A stretch of DNA of 64,000 nt. Origin: Bifidobacterium sp. ESL0728 (GTDB taxonomy: Bacteria > Actinomycetota > Actinomycetes > Actinomycetales > Bifidobacteriaceae). The stretch's first letter is position 1, and every line of letters starts with the position of its first letter. Positions 17,554 to 27,549 of this stretch are shown in pieces. The stretch covers positions 2,418,001 through 2,482,000 of the forward strand of contig NZ_CP113925.1 in the NCBI RefSeq assembly GCF_029392015.1, written 5' to 3'. The notes under the pieces are model-generated. The model worked only from the letters and a program-made list of their open reading frames with translations. It was not told where the DNA came from and did no database searches. Made by a program: the position numbers and the translations under genes.

Positions 17554-19593
17554 TCAGGCCTTGATGGCCGCACCTGCGTTGGCATTGTCGTTGGCACCAA
17601 GACGGCGACGCACGAAGATCAGCGTTGCGGTCAGGATGCCAAGCACGACGACGACCAGGAGCACGAGAATCGCGCCGGCGCCACCAGTCAACGGCAGCTG
17701 GGAGACGGAGTTGACGTTCTTCACGACAATGGCGCCCGCGTTAGGAGCCGAGTGATCGGTGCCCGTGGTGTTCCAGCTGACGTCATTGAGTGTGTTAGTC
17801 GCAGACGACACGTACTTCTTGCCGTTCGCCTCAACCAAGCCCCAGGTGTCGCCCTTATTGGCGAAGCCGGAAACGTTGTCCGCGGAACCTGCACCCACGC
17901 TGACCTCTATAGAGGGCTTGAACGTGCTGGAATAGCCGGCAGGGGCGGTGTCCTCGGCGAGCGTGTAGACGCCGTCAGCCAGGCCGTCAATCATCAGTTC
18001 GCCATTGGAAGTAGGCGCGCCGGCGACCGTATCGTTCGCGACGCCTGAAGTGGAGTCGTAGACGGAGAGCTTATCAGTGGCTGAGGCAGCGCTCTGATTG
18101 GCGGACTTCTTGTAGGAGCCATTACCATCCTGAAGGAACTTGATGGGGGTGGTTGAGCCAGACGCGGTCACGGTGAATTTCGCACCTGTAAGAGCGGAGC
18201 CGTCAACCTTCTTTTCCTTAATCACATTGAAGTGACGGAAGTAGGTCTTTGAATTGGTGTTCGTGCTGCCTTCGGTCTTGTCGTTGGTCACGGTTCCGTT
18301 TTGGCAGGTCGAGCTGACCGGCACGCAGTTGGTGACTTGGCCCGTGCTCGGGTCGACGTCGCCCTTATCGTGGCTCGGCTGGTTGTTGGTGTCGGAAGAA
18401 TAACCCAATGTCACGCCGTTCTCGAGGGCCCCGCCCGTGGCCTCATCGTTGACCGTCATCGTGAACCTGACGACGATGGAGTCGCCATAGGTAAGGCTAC
18501 GAACTGACGGGCTCAGATCGATGGTGAGGTACTGGGTGCTGGGGCTGTTGGCAGGGGTTGTGTATTTGGCATCGTTCACCGTATACTCTGAGGTGGCCAA
18601 ATCCCTGCCGCCAGGAGCCGGCGCACCGACATGGATGCCGGTAATTGAACCGTAGCTCAGGCCACGCTGCGAAGGCGTATCAACCATCGTAAAGACGTAA
18701 TGCGAATAACCGGTCGTCAGCGGAACCTTGGACTCCAGTTTGTAATGCAGCGTGCCACCGATGGAAGGATCGTTGGTAACCCCTCCGTCCGTGTCCAAGG
18801 ACTTCTTGACCTGCGGGGCATCATTCTTCAGATCGACTTTGCCGAGAGCCTGCGTGCCAAGAGTGTTGTAGATCAAATCGGCGTTAGGGGCGGCACCCGG
18901 CATCACGATGCCAGTGCTGACCAACATCGGGATCGAGTTCTTATGAGACGTGCTGGTCAAACCGGTGGCTCCACTGGCGGTGACATCCTCGACTACATAG
19001 ACGCCGGGAGTAAGATCAGTAATATTAACCGAGGCCCCAGTAGCCGTCGCCGTCCCGGCCGGAGAAGTAGTAAACAGATTCTGGAAAGCCGAGATGTTCG
19101 ACAGCTCGGTGACGAACGTACGAAGGTTGCCCTTCCATCCGTTGGGAACGGTACCATTGTTTGAACTCGAATCGGTACCTGTCCAGCCAAGCCATTTCGA
19201 GGCTACTTCACCCACCGGGTTGTCTTCATAGCCTGCATCAGCGGTAGTCGGGGTAATACTTAGATCGGTTTTGGCCGCAGCCAATGCGGTGGCCGCATTC
19301 GCTTTAACTCCGGACACGGTGCTGACCGCGACGGACGACAGCACACCTGTCGAGGCGTCGCCTTCGGCATTTTCGTAATTGCCGACCTTGACGGCCGCAA
19401 ACTTGTGCCCCTCCATGGTTCCTGCACCATTTACCGCATTGACGCCAATGGTGATGGTTGACTTTGACTTGGCTTGGTTCAAATCCAACGACGCATTTGC
19501 GGCGTTGGCGGCACCTAGAGGTGCCAGTGCGAGAAGGGTGGCGGCAGATACCGCAGCACCCACTATCGCACGAAGATTCATTTTCCTCTTCAT
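17554..19593 (-). CDS. Major (backbone) pilin, LPxTG-anchored, SpaH/FimA type
   Basis: This 679-aa protein forms the pilus shaft. A Sec signal peptide (residues 1-33, ending GAANAANA) leads to several Ig-like pilin domains. The E-box that places the isopeptide-forming Glu reads YTLAEDTAPAGYSS near residue 550. The cell-wall sorting signal LPLTGG (about 632) is followed by a hydrophobic helix and an RRR charge cluster. A candidate pilin-motif lysine lies in YNTLGTQALGKVDLKN (about 245-260), but it deviates from the WxxxVxVYPK consensus. An AAGGAAGG ribosome site precedes the ATG. It follows the tip gene by 158 bp and precedes the class C sortase that would polymerise it. Confidence 0.93.
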   Translation of the reverse strand: MKRKMNLRAIVGAAVSAATLLALAPLGAANAANASLDLNQAKSKSTITIGVNAVNGAGTMEGHKFAAVKVGNYENAEGDASTGVLSSVAVSTVSGVKANAATALAAAKTDLSITPTTADAGYEDNPVGEVASKWLGWTGTDSSSNNGTVPNGWKGNLRTFVTELSNISAFQNLFTTSPAGTATATGASVNITDLTPGVYVVEDVTASGATGLTSTSHKNSIPMLVSTGIVMPGAAPNADLIYNTLGTQALGKVDLKNDAPQVKKSLDTDGGVTNDPSIGGTLHYKLESKVPLTTGYSHYVFTMVDTPSQRGLSYGSITGIHVGAPAPGGRDLATSEYTVNDAKYTTPANSPSTQYLTIDLSPSVRSLTYGDSIVVRFTMTVNDEATGGALENGVTLGYSSDTNNQPSHDKGDVDPSTGQVTNCVPVSSTCQNGTVTNDKTEGSTNTNSKTYFRHFNVIKEKKVDGSALTGAKFTVTASGSTTPIKFLQDGNGSYKKSANQSAASATDKLSVYDSTSGVANDTVAGAPTSNGELMIDGLADGVYTLAEDTAPAGYSSTFKPSIEVSVGAGSADNVSGFANKGDTWGLVEANGKKYVSSATNTLNDVSWNTTGTDHSAPNAGAIVVKNVNSVSQLPLTGGAGAILVLLVVVVLGILTATLIFVRRRLGANDNANAGAAIKA

Positions 19594-19751
19594 GAAATGA
19601 CCTTCCTTATTCTTTCATTTCCTATTGCATTCGATTGCTCGAATAAATTTCATTTCGTCCGTGCCCGCACGAGAGCTTCGAGAAGGCACAGGCTTCTTAC
19701 TTGCCCCGTGTCATGTCGCTACCTCCCCGACAAAGCCGGAAATCACAAACT

Positions 19752-22700
19752 TCATTTCGCGTGCACCCCCTTATGAACCAGACGAGAATGCGTCTTGCGG
19801 AAGACGGCATAAGCTGTTGCAGCGATGACGGCCACCAGCAGAGCCAGCAGTAGCGCCCATCGCGAGAATCCACCGGTCATTGGCAATTTGCTCAGCGGAG
19901 GCTGCGAAATCATGCTGAGGTCTTCCTCAACGGACTGGTTGGTGGAGCTGTCGGTGACCTTTACCTTGACGGTGCCCTTGCGCATGCCTACAGGCAAAGG
20001 AACGTGCCAATAGCCCTTAGGCTTGCCGCTGGAGGAGTTGTTGATTGTGGTCGTCGAGGTCGTATTGTCGGGCCAGGTGACGGTGACCGTCGCGCCTTCT
20101 TCGGTGACACCGCCGTCGGCTGCATCGGAGTTGTCAGGCACCGCAATGCCACTCACACCTTGCCAATCGGCCGAAGTCATGCCCGGCTTGGGAGCGAAGA
20201 TATTGACTTCCGAAGACTGGGTGGCAGCAGGAGACTGGGTGCCGTCGGAGGTTTGCGCCACTGCGCTGAACGTCCACTGATCGCCTTCAGTCTTCACATT
20301 GCCGGCGAACCAAGTCGGGTCGATGGTGCACTGCCAAGTAGTGGTCCCCTGGGGAAGGTTCGTGGCACTCTTGCCCTCCGAAGTGTTCCCGATCGAACAC
20401 GAAACCTTCGAATCGCCCGTAAGCTCCGTGCCATAGGGGCTGCTGCCTGATGGCGTCGTCTTGCCCTTAGCATAGATATGCAGCGAAGATCCGCCGTCGG
20501 TCGAAGACACCGTACCGGAAATCTTCACCTTGGAGCCCGAAGGCAAGGCTGCCGTATTATTCGAGGTGTTCAGTACCGTATGCGGCACATCGGAGGTCGC
20601 GTGACTTCCGTCCGGTTTCGCTATGATCGCGTTGAACGTGGGTTTGGGGTCGGCAACCGAAGAGAAATTGGCCACCGAGATGTCCGACATATGCGAGGCG
20701 ACATGCAATGGATCATTCGGGTCGATTTCATAAGCATGGTAACGACGTACGCGCTCCTTTTTCTGGGTATGGTTGACGGGCACGGTGTCTTGTATCGACC
20801 ACGTTCCATCGGCCGCAACCGTCGCCGTGCCTACCGCAGTGCCGAATTTATCGTAGTCATCGCCGTTGGCTCTGGAATCCTTATCAGTATTCTTCACCAT
20901 GATTGCGCCATTACTACGGTTGGGAACATCGTAATAGAGATGCACTTGATCGCCTGGCACCCCGTTGCTGCCACGAATCGTCGGTTTACTGGCCTGAGAC
21001 CAGGCTTCATGATAAATAGTCTTACTCGTGCCACTGCTGTCGGTCTGTGTCGTCTCTGTTGTATTTCTATTGTCGCCCAAATCGGATTGCGACTCGGAAG
21101 GCGGATTCACTGATTCATTAGAGAAATCAGTGAAATCTTGCTCTTCGCTGGCAGTGTCCGCGTCGTCATTGGAAATTTTGTCGATTGTCGGCATCTTCGG
21201 ACGGGCGACATCGAACTTGCAGAACGCGGTGCCGACGGTCCAGCCTGTATCAATCTGCTTTTGGACGGACGTTTGATCGGTGGCGGCCATCGTGGCGTCG
21301 ATACCTTCAGTCGAAGGATTAGGGTGGACCAACGGGTCGGTCGCCGTGCATCTGGAGTCGACAACAGGCCAAGTGACCAGCTTGAAATAACCGTCGAGGT
21401 TCTGATCGGCCTTGGCTTTTCCGAAATCGATGCTGCCGTCGGATTTCATTGCGGAACCTGGCGTACCGGCACCGTCCACCATCAGGTTGTTGTTGCCGTG
21501 GGTAGGGGCATTCAAGGCGCTCAATTGGGTGAAATAAGGCTGACTGCCGACATGATTCCAAGTGCCGGTGGCATAATCATAATTATCAACACCGAAATCC
21601 GAACCATTTGTCGGCTTGTAACCAAGCACCGGTACATTATCAACTTCCTTGGCTGTAGGTGTCAGATCTTTTACCGGAACCCAGTTTTTTCCGTTCTGCA
21701 AACCTATCCATTGGAATTTGAAACCGCTGACCTTCGCACAGATATCACCCATGTTCCCGTCATAGAGCGCCGGATCATACCAGCGGACAAAGAAAGAGTT
21801 CGGCGGAGCGATTCCTGGACCAGTATTGACAGGGACGTTACCATCCCCTCCCAATCCCGCATCCGTAGTAAGCCCCCAATTCGACTGCCCACCGCCATTG
21901 CCATAATCGCTCCAAAGCTGAGGCCATTCATCGAATCCAACCCATGCCTGAGGAATGTTGCAGCCATGGTTATATATACCGTTGAAACAAATACCCGGAT
22001 ACGCGATCTGGTCGGCATCCGTAGCCACATTCGTCGCAAACGGCGCTCCGTCGCCTGAAGTGAGGTAAGTATTAATCCCCGCAGCCTGCTGGCCAGCCCA
22101 ATTATTGCCAAGGCTGCTGCTGACATACGCATTGAGCCAGTCATAAGAGCCACTGCCCCAATCAATGGGACTCCTGTCCACTGGACCTACAAGAGCCCAG
22201 ACGTGCTGTTTCCATATATTGCCGTGAGTGCCGGCTCGGCGCCAATACCCGTCGTTCTCATTAGGGATGTCCATATCCGCTTCAATGGAAACCGTGATGA
22301 AATCATAAGGGGCCGAACTCTCTACGGAAAGAATAGTGTAATACTCTGTGTTGTTTTCAGCCCATTGCGTTGCCCCGCTTTTCGGATTACCCCCGTAAAC
22401 CGTATTTAAATAACCGACCGTATGGCCATAGTTCGGATACAAAGTCCCGTTACCGTCGTTACCGCCATTGCCGTAATCGTAGATTATTCTCAATCCGGTG
22501 TCGTACCCGGAACGAACCGTAGGATCGACTTCGCCATGCGCCACACGCACCACGAAATCCATACGCAGCTCATCGCGCAGAGTATCGATTTTGTTGTTAC
22601 TGGACAGAAGCTTATACAGCACGGGCTTGCGCGACGCACCGTCGTGAACCGGATTGACTGACTGCCACTTCCAATCGTTGTTGGCTTGCGGCCCCACTTC

Positions 22701-22850
22701 GACCCCTTGGGTATTCACACCACTTTGGCTGCTCGCCCCGGGATTATCCGCCGATGCGGGTACTTTCGCTGCGACTATCGCCCCTGTTATCGTCAGCACG
22801 ACGGCAGCCACGAGCGCTATCAGCCGTTTAAGGAGTACCTGACGCTTCAT
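19752..22850 (-). CDS. Large LPxTG surface protein, probable pilus tip adhesin
   Basis: The 1032-aa protein is the first gene of the pilus set. A signal peptide (RLIALVAAVVLTITGAIVAAK) is followed by an N-terminal region rich in Trp, Tyr, Gly and Asn (WQSVNPVHDG, DYGNGGQSNWGL) that looks like an extracellular binding domain. Then come Ig-like modules, a sorting signal LPMTGG near residue 986, a hydrophobic helix and a basic tail. The open frame reaches back to 22910, but the ATG at 22850 follows a GGGGAAG ribosome site at good spacing and starts with the basic MKRQVLLKRL. Its order before the backbone pilin and its size fit a minor tip pilin such as those that bind mucus or matrix. The ligand is unknown. 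Confidence 0.88.
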   Translation of the reverse strand: MKRQVLLKRLIALVAAVVLTITGAIVAAKVPASADNPGASSQSGVNTQGVEVGPQANNDWKWQSVNPVHDGASRKPVLYKLLSSNNKIDTLRDELRMDFVVRVAHGEVDPTVRSGYDTGLRIIYDYGNGGNDGNGTLYPNYGHTVGYLNTVYGGNPKSGATQWAENNTEYYTILSVESSAPYDFITVSIEADMDIPNENDGYWRRAGTHGNIWKQHVWALVGPVDRSPIDWGSGSYDWLNAYVSSSLGNNWAGQQAAGINTYLTSGDGAPFATNVATDADQIAYPGICFNGIYNHGCNIPQAWVGFDEWPQLWSDYGNGGGQSNWGLTTDAGLGGDGNVPVNTGPGIAPPNSFFVRWYDPALYDGNMGDICAKVSGFKFQWIGLQNGKNWVPVKDLTPTAKEVDNVPVLGYKPTNGSDFGVDNYDYATGTWNHVGSQPYFTQLSALNAPTHGNNNLMVDGAGTPGSAMKSDGSIDFGKAKADQNLDGYFKLVTWPVVDSRCTATDPLVHPNPSTEGIDATMAATDQTSVQKQIDTGWTVGTAFCKFDVARPKMPTIDKISNDDADTASEEQDFTDFSNESVNPPSESQSDLGDNRNTTETTQTDSSGTSKTIYHEAWSQASKPTIRGSNGVPGDQVHLYYDVPNRSNGAIMVKNTDKDSRANGDDYDKFGTAVGTATVAADGTWSIQDTVPVNHTQKKERVRRYHAYEIDPNDPLHVASHMSDISVANFSSVADPKPTFNAIIAKPDGSHATSDVPHTVLNTSNNTAALPSGSKVKISGTVSSTDGGSSLHIYAKGKTTPSGSSPYGTELTGDSKVSCSIGNTSEGKSATNLPQGTTTWQCTIDPTWFAGNVKTEGDQWTFSAVAQTSDGTQSPAATQSSEVNIFAPKPGMTSADWQGVSGIAVPDNSDAADGGVTEEGATVTVTWPDNTTSTTTINNSSSGKPKGYWHVPLPVGMRKGTVKVKVTDSSTNQSVEEDLSMISQPPLSKLPMTGGFSRWALLLALLVAVIAATAYAVFRKTHSRLVHKGVHAK

Positions 22851-23286
22851 ACGATCAACTTCCCCAAATTTTCTTCGTTCACGAGGCTTTGCGGCTTTGC
22901 TGAAATCCACCAGCCAGTTATCACGTATCCGCCTGCATATTTATTAAATTATTCGACGTCAAACGAAATACTTTGAATTTATTTCAACTGTTTCTACTTA
23001 CCGAGAATAGCATTAATATTACAAATTCGTTCTATAAACTATTTTCGCAAATCCCTTTATTTTCAACGAAAATGAGCATTATTATGACTGATGTACATTA
23101 TTGCAAATCAATAAACATTATTACGTTGAAGTATAACCAAAATTTCAGACGAATTACGTAAAATGTTTTAATAATGCTGACATAAATCATAAAAAAGTGA
23201 TTAAAAGAAAGCTTTACAAATTCTGCTTGAAATGAAATTTTGTCCTGCAAATCGCAAAGTCGATGCAGAACCTTATAAAGACGCGA
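22851..23286. other. AT-rich upstream region of the pilus operon
   Basis: About 435 bp with no gene. The stretch 22940-23270 is far richer in A/T than the flanking genes and probably holds the pilus promoter. I see no homopolymer tract of the kind used for phase variation in some bifidobacterial pilus loci. Confidence 0.5.
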
Positions 23287-23324
23287 AAAGCCATTCACCA
23301 CATTTTCATGAAGTGAATGGCTTT
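23287..23324 (-). terminator. Hairpin terminator downstream of BspA-type gene
   Basis: A perfect 12-bp stem (AAAGCCATTCAC / GTGAATGGCTTT) with a 14-nt loop. On the minus strand UUUU follows. It is about 255 bp beyond the stop of the BspA-type gene, with a pseudogene scrap in between. Confidence 0.7.
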
Positions 23325-23409
23325 GAAAAAACAATGCTCCAGCTCAGCGGGCTTCTTACTTTTTAGCGCGCAAGGAGGCCAAGTTCTCGCTTCGGATTAT
23401 CGATGGAGC

Positions 23410-23540
23410 TCAGACGGCAAACCCATGCAACCAACGTGTAGAACCGCTGTTGCGGAGGTCGGCGTGGATGCGCAGCCCTTCTTCAGGAGCCGGTCGCGCG
23501 TGCTGCGCCCGATGATGTCGCAGTGCAGCAGTCCATGCGA
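23410..23540 (-). pseudogene. Decayed 3' end of an ABC exporter gene
   Basis: This stretch aligns with the last codons and 3' flank of the intact ABC exporter gene at 29651-29780. Shared words include GAGGTCGGCGT and CCCTTCTTCAG. On the minus strand it reads HCDIIGRSTRDRLLKKG and, after a frame change, LRIHADLRNSGSTRW, compared with NHGDIVERGTHDELLKKGG and FYADLYNSQFSTLVA in the intact protein. A 2-bp length difference breaks the frame, and no upstream part of the gene remains. It is a relic of a duplicated or rearranged exporter, now between the BspA-type gene and its terminator. Confidence 0.75.
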
Positions 23541-23579
23541 TTATCGTTATGCCTCAGCTCTTGGCTTGGCATAACCCGA

Positions 23580-26500
23580 TCACCGATTGCATTCCTCACT
23601 ACGGTGCTGAGCAAAAATCGTCTTTTCCCGGCGCACATAGACAACCGCGGCGAGCACCAGTGCCAACACCAGGAAGATCCACCAGGGGAATGCAGACCGA
23701 GTCAGGGCAGCGGGAGCCGCAGACGCCTCTTCGCTACCGCAGACATCATTGCCGGCCAGATAGACATTGCCGGAAGCCTGCATGATGAACGCTGCCGTAT
23801 TGGCACGCTTGTCGCCCGACACACAGGGGTCATGATGCCGAGGGGCAGCCTGATTGCGCTGCTGCGGGGCAACCGGAGCAGTGGACTGAGGTGCGGCAGC
23901 TTGCGGCGCCGCCGCCCGCGATGCGACACGAGGAACCGTGACGATCGTCGGCGCGTTGGCCCTGAACACGGGCACAGGGACGGGTGCGGTTACCGGCACA
24001 ACCGATGGCGTCTGCTTGGCATTGCTGTCGGCAGTTACCGTCTGACCCTTGGCAGGAGCCTCAGACTTTGCAGGGGCTTTCGGAGCCTTCGGCTTTGCGG
24101 AGTCCGCAGAATGCGTCGGCCCTGCGGGTTCGCCTGGCCGTGCGTGTTCCGTCGGCTCTTCGGGCTGAGCAGATTCAGCAGGCTCAGTCCCTGCGGGTTC
24201 CGTCGGCCCAGCAGGTTCCTTTGGCTCTGAAGGCTTGGGCTCAGTAGGCCCAGGCTGAGCGGGTTCCGCCGGCCCCGCAGGCTCCTTTGGCCCTGAAGGC
24301 TTGGGCTTATTGGGCCCAGGTTGCGAAGGCCCAGCAGGCTGCAAAGGCCCCGAAGGCGGCAACGGACCCACAGGCGAAGGCTGCGTTGGAATGGCCGGGC
24401 CGAGGATAGGCACAACCTGATGTTCGACGGCCTTCCATCTGCCATAGAGCGTGACCGATGTACGGTCGGAAGTCAGATTGACTGTGTCTCCGGCCTGATA
24501 AGTGCGGGTGGTCTCCGGATCGAGCCAACCAAGGAACCTGTAACTATTGCTGTCATCATGAACGACCGTGTATTCGCTGGGGATGGTCAGCGTATAGGAA
24601 GTGTCCGCCAACTTATTGGGGCCGCTGGTCACCGTCGGGAACGTCTTGGCAAGGGTTCCGCCGGAAAGGTTGTTGTTGAACTGAAGCGAATAGATATACT
24701 TCTTGGCATGAACACGCTTCCACTGAGCGTAGATGGTGGTGTTCGGATCGGTTTCGTAAGCCCATAGGAATGGTTCGGTAATCTTATGGTTGCCTTCTTT
24801 ATCAAGGCTCCAGCCAGTGAACTCGAAGTCCGAGGTCACATCGGCACCGGTGTCATCGTGAAGCGTGAATATTCTCTCCAACCCGGCAGAAAGCGGCCAC
24901 CTGATTACAGAAGAAGCATGATCAAAGCACCAAGGATTATACAATGGATTCTGTTCGAACGTTATGTCCGCGTCCGCTTCGGGAACATGACCCTTCATGA
25001 ACAGCTTGTAATGCGTATTCCATTGCGCATACAGCGTCAACGTCGGATTGCTGCTGTTCAGCGTAACGTGGTCACCGACTTTATAAGTGGTACCCGTTGT
25101 GTCAGTATAAGAATCCTGAACTGTCGACCAGCCAGTGAACTCATGAAGGCCGCTGGTGTCAGTATAGACGTCGTCGTTGCCGAGCGTAAACGTATGGCTA
25201 GTATCGGTCGTCGTGCTGCTGAGCGTGATGGTGTCAGCGTCGATGACGGCTCCCGGCTTTCCGTTCTTTTCCAACGTCAGCTTGTACTGCACCTGCACCT
25301 GCTTGCGCTGCCACTGAGCCGTCAGGTGATTGACACCGGCCTTGAGCGTCAAGTCGACGCCGGGTGCGCCAGCCTGATAAACCGTCCCGTCGTCGGCCTT
25401 CCAGCCGGTAAACTCATACTGTTCTGCAGTCGGGGCACCCATAGGAAAATCAAGAACCACCTCTTTGGTGCCGGTTTTACCGTAATAGACCGACTCCGCG
25501 GGGTCGGGCATACCACTTACCGACCCACTGGGCAGACTCCCCGTGTCATAACGCAAAGTATAGGAACGTTCCCATTGGTATTCGCCCGCGAACGGCTGAC
25601 TGCCTTGTGTACGCGCCGCGAGCTGACCGGAAGCATCAGCGCTAGTGCGATCGACGAGCCAACGCGCAGTTCCTGGCGCGCCACGCGTCAGCATCCACTG
25701 GCCGCTGTATCCCAATTCCGGGTCGCTCGGCGGCTGGCCAGTAGTCTGGTAGGAACGGAGGAAGTCCGCCTTGATAACGGTATCCGGCCCAAGTATAAAA
25801 TCACGGATTCCCTCGGTACGATCAGCGTCATTGTGAGGATATTTTTGAGGGGAGTCGAACATATCTGAGCCATCCGTCAACGAACGGGTGTTCCAGGAGG
25901 AAAGATCAAGCTTGGTCAGGCTGGTCCCTTCGAACATGCCTGGCGCACTGGTCAACGCCGAGATATGCCACTTGGCGATTTCGGTTGCCCAGGCAGGTTC
26001 CTCTTGCACCTTGCCACCGGCTCCCTCGAACATATCGTCCGCAGCCGTCAGCTGGGAAACATTCCAATCGCCGATTCCACGAATCGTTGTCAAATACGAG
26101 TCCCCACTGAACATACATTTCATCGTCGTGACACGACTGGGGTTCCAACCCCGCACATCTACGCTCTTCAATGCAAAATCGTTGGTAAACAGGTAATCCA
26201 TTCCACGACCTGGAATCGAACCCACGTTGGATACATCCCAGCCCTGCAAATCAAGCGCTTCAAGGGAGTCCATATACGAAAAGACGTTGTACATATCCTT
26301 GACATTGGAGACGTTCCAACCTGACAAATCGCCGACACTCGTCAAGGACTTGGCAAACGAGAACAGATAGTTCATATCGTACAGTTTTTTGGTCTGCCAA
26401 TTTGACAGGTCAAGGCTCTTAAGGCTGGAATCGTATTGGAACATGCCTTCCATGTTGCCGACCTGGGAAACGTCCCAATTGCCGATGTCGCCAACCGTGG

Positions 26501-27302
26501 TGAGCTGCGAGTCCCGATCAAACATATAATACATAAACCGCACATGGGAGACATTCCACTTATGTAGGTCGAGCGACGTCAAGTGCGTGGCGCCCCTGAA
26601 CATGGAAGTCATATCGGTGACCTGGCTGGTATCGACATCGCCGATACCAACAATTTCCGTCAACAAATTCTGGCTGAGGCCCCAACCATTGTATTTGTCG
26701 TAACCAAAAAGCCCCGCGCTATTTGCAGGCAGATGGGTGTTGCTGGGATCGTCGAAGACCACTTTGCTGACGTTGGTCAGCACATCAGACATGAGATACC
26801 AGTCACCGCTTTTATGGGTGTTGGCTGCCAACGTACCAGTGCCCACATGAAGCGTGTAGGTGGAATCGGCATTAATCTCGCAGGTGTAAGCGGCCGTGCC
26901 CCACGTACCGCCTGGGCACGTGGCTTGCGGGCCCACTACCGGCTGCTGGCCGACCGTGGGCTGCTGCCGCTGCACCGGGCCATTAGCCTGGGCCGCCGGA
27001 GCAGCATCCTTCTTGGCCTCGGCATTGGCGGAACCGCTTTGATCGGCAGAATCCACATCGCCCTTCTTATCGTTGGATTGACTCGGATTTTCGCCGGATT
27101 GCTGCTGCGCATTATTCGACGAATCGTCGCCACCGGGCTGCTGTCCGCCTTGCCCTTGAGCGGCATCCATGCTTTGCGAGTTGGTCTGCTCGTTATCAGC
27201 CGAGTTGCCATCCGTCGGTTGCGCCAACGCGGTGACGGCGGTGCTCAGCATCATTGCCGCAGCAGCCAGAACACCAATAAGTTTCGTACTCTTTCTACTC
27301 AT
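23580..27302 (-). CDS. BspA-type leucine-rich-repeat surface protein with InlB-like repeats
   Basis: The 1240-aa protein has a signal peptide (1-28) and a low-complexity Gln/Asn/Ser region (about 30-130). About ten DUF285/BspA repeats follow (about 170-500), each a version of MFRGATHLTSLDLHKWNVS. Several InlB-B/Flg_new modules come next (FTGWSxxxDxxxY, TLYAQWN; about 560-970). A Pro/Ala/Glu/Gly segment (about 975-1110) with repeats like PSGPKEPAGPAEPAQPG spans the wall. A membrane helix (AFPWWIFLVLALVLAAVVYV) and a basic end follow. No LPxTG motif precedes the helix, so sortase anchoring is doubtful. BspA repeats often bind host proteins; the ligand here is unknown. It is transcribed toward the pilus genes but has its own terminator. 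Confidence 0.88.
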   Translation of the reverse strand: MSRKSTKLIGVLAAAAMMLSTAVTALAQPTDGNSADNEQTNSQSMDAAQGQGGQQPGGDDSSNNAQQQSGENPSQSNDKKGDVDSADQSGSANAEAKKDAAPAAQANGPVQRQQPTVGQQPVVGPQATCPGGTWGTAAYTCEINADSTYTLHVGTGTLAANTHKSGDWYLMSDVLTNVSKVVFDDPSNTHLPANSAGLFGYDKYNGWGLSQNLLTEIVGIGDVDTSQVTDMTSMFRGATHLTSLDLHKWNVSHVRFMYYMFDRDSQLTTVGDIGNWDVSQVGNMEGMFQYDSSLKSLDLSNWQTKKLYDMNYLFSFAKSLTSVGDLSGWNVSNVKDMYNVFSYMDSLEALDLQGWDVSNVGSIPGRGMDYLFTNDFALKSVDVRGWNPSRVTTMKCMFSGDSYLTTIRGIGDWNVSQLTAADDMFEGAGGKVQEEPAWATEIAKWHISALTSAPGMFEGTSLTKLDLSSWNTRSLTDGSDMFDSPQKYPHNDADRTEGIRDFILGPDTVIKADFLRSYQTTGQPPSDPELGYSGQWMLTRGAPGTARWLVDRTSADASGQLAARTQGSQPFAGEYQWERSYTLRYDTGSLPSGSVSGMPDPAESVYYGKTGTKEVVLDFPMGAPTAEQYEFTGWKADDGTVYQAGAPGVDLTLKAGVNHLTAQWQRKQVQVQYKLTLEKNGKPGAVIDADTITLSSTTTDTSHTFTLGNDDVYTDTSGLHEFTGWSTVQDSYTDTTGTTYKVGDHVTLNSSNPTLTLYAQWNTHYKLFMKGHVPEADADITFEQNPLYNPWCFDHASSVIRWPLSAGLERIFTLHDDTGADVTSDFEFTGWSLDKEGNHKITEPFLWAYETDPNTTIYAQWKRVHAKKYIYSLQFNNNLSGGTLAKTFPTVTSGPNKLADTSYTLTIPSEYTVVHDDSNSYRFLGWLDPETTRTYQAGDTVNLTSDRTSVTLYGRWKAVEHQVVPILGPAIPTQPSPVGPLPPSGPLQPAGPSQPGPNKPKPSGPKEPAGPAEPAQPGPTEPKPSEPKEPAGPTEPAGTEPAESAQPEEPTEHARPGEPAGPTHSADSAKPKAPKAPAKSEAPAKGQTVTADSNAKQTPSVVPVTAPVPVPVFRANAPTIVTVPRVASRAAAPQAAAPQSTAPVAPQQRNQAAPRHHDPCVSGDKRANTAAFIMQASGNVYLAGNDVCGSEEASAAPAALTRSAFPWWIFLVLALVLAAVVYVRREKTIFAQHRSEECNR

Positions 27303-27549
27303 CTCTCAACACCCTCTTAGTGAGACACCCTGCATCTCTTTGTATAACACTCAGTGTAATGCGAATTTGAGACAATGCAATATTTGATGTCTATCAAATT
27401 GGCTGATTTTCTCTAAAAGTATAGAAATAGTAATTTTGCCGACATTTTGACAGTCAAAACAGTGCACATCCATAAAACTCCCGTGGTGCCACAGTCAAGT
27501 CGCCCCTCATCTCCCTCCCGCATCAGCCCCTCGCCGCAGATGCCGCCCG

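Noticed and set aside
22851..23280. Phase-variation homopolymer upstream of the pilus operon
   Set aside because: I looked for G or C runs of eight or more, as seen in some bifidobacterial pilus loci, and found none.
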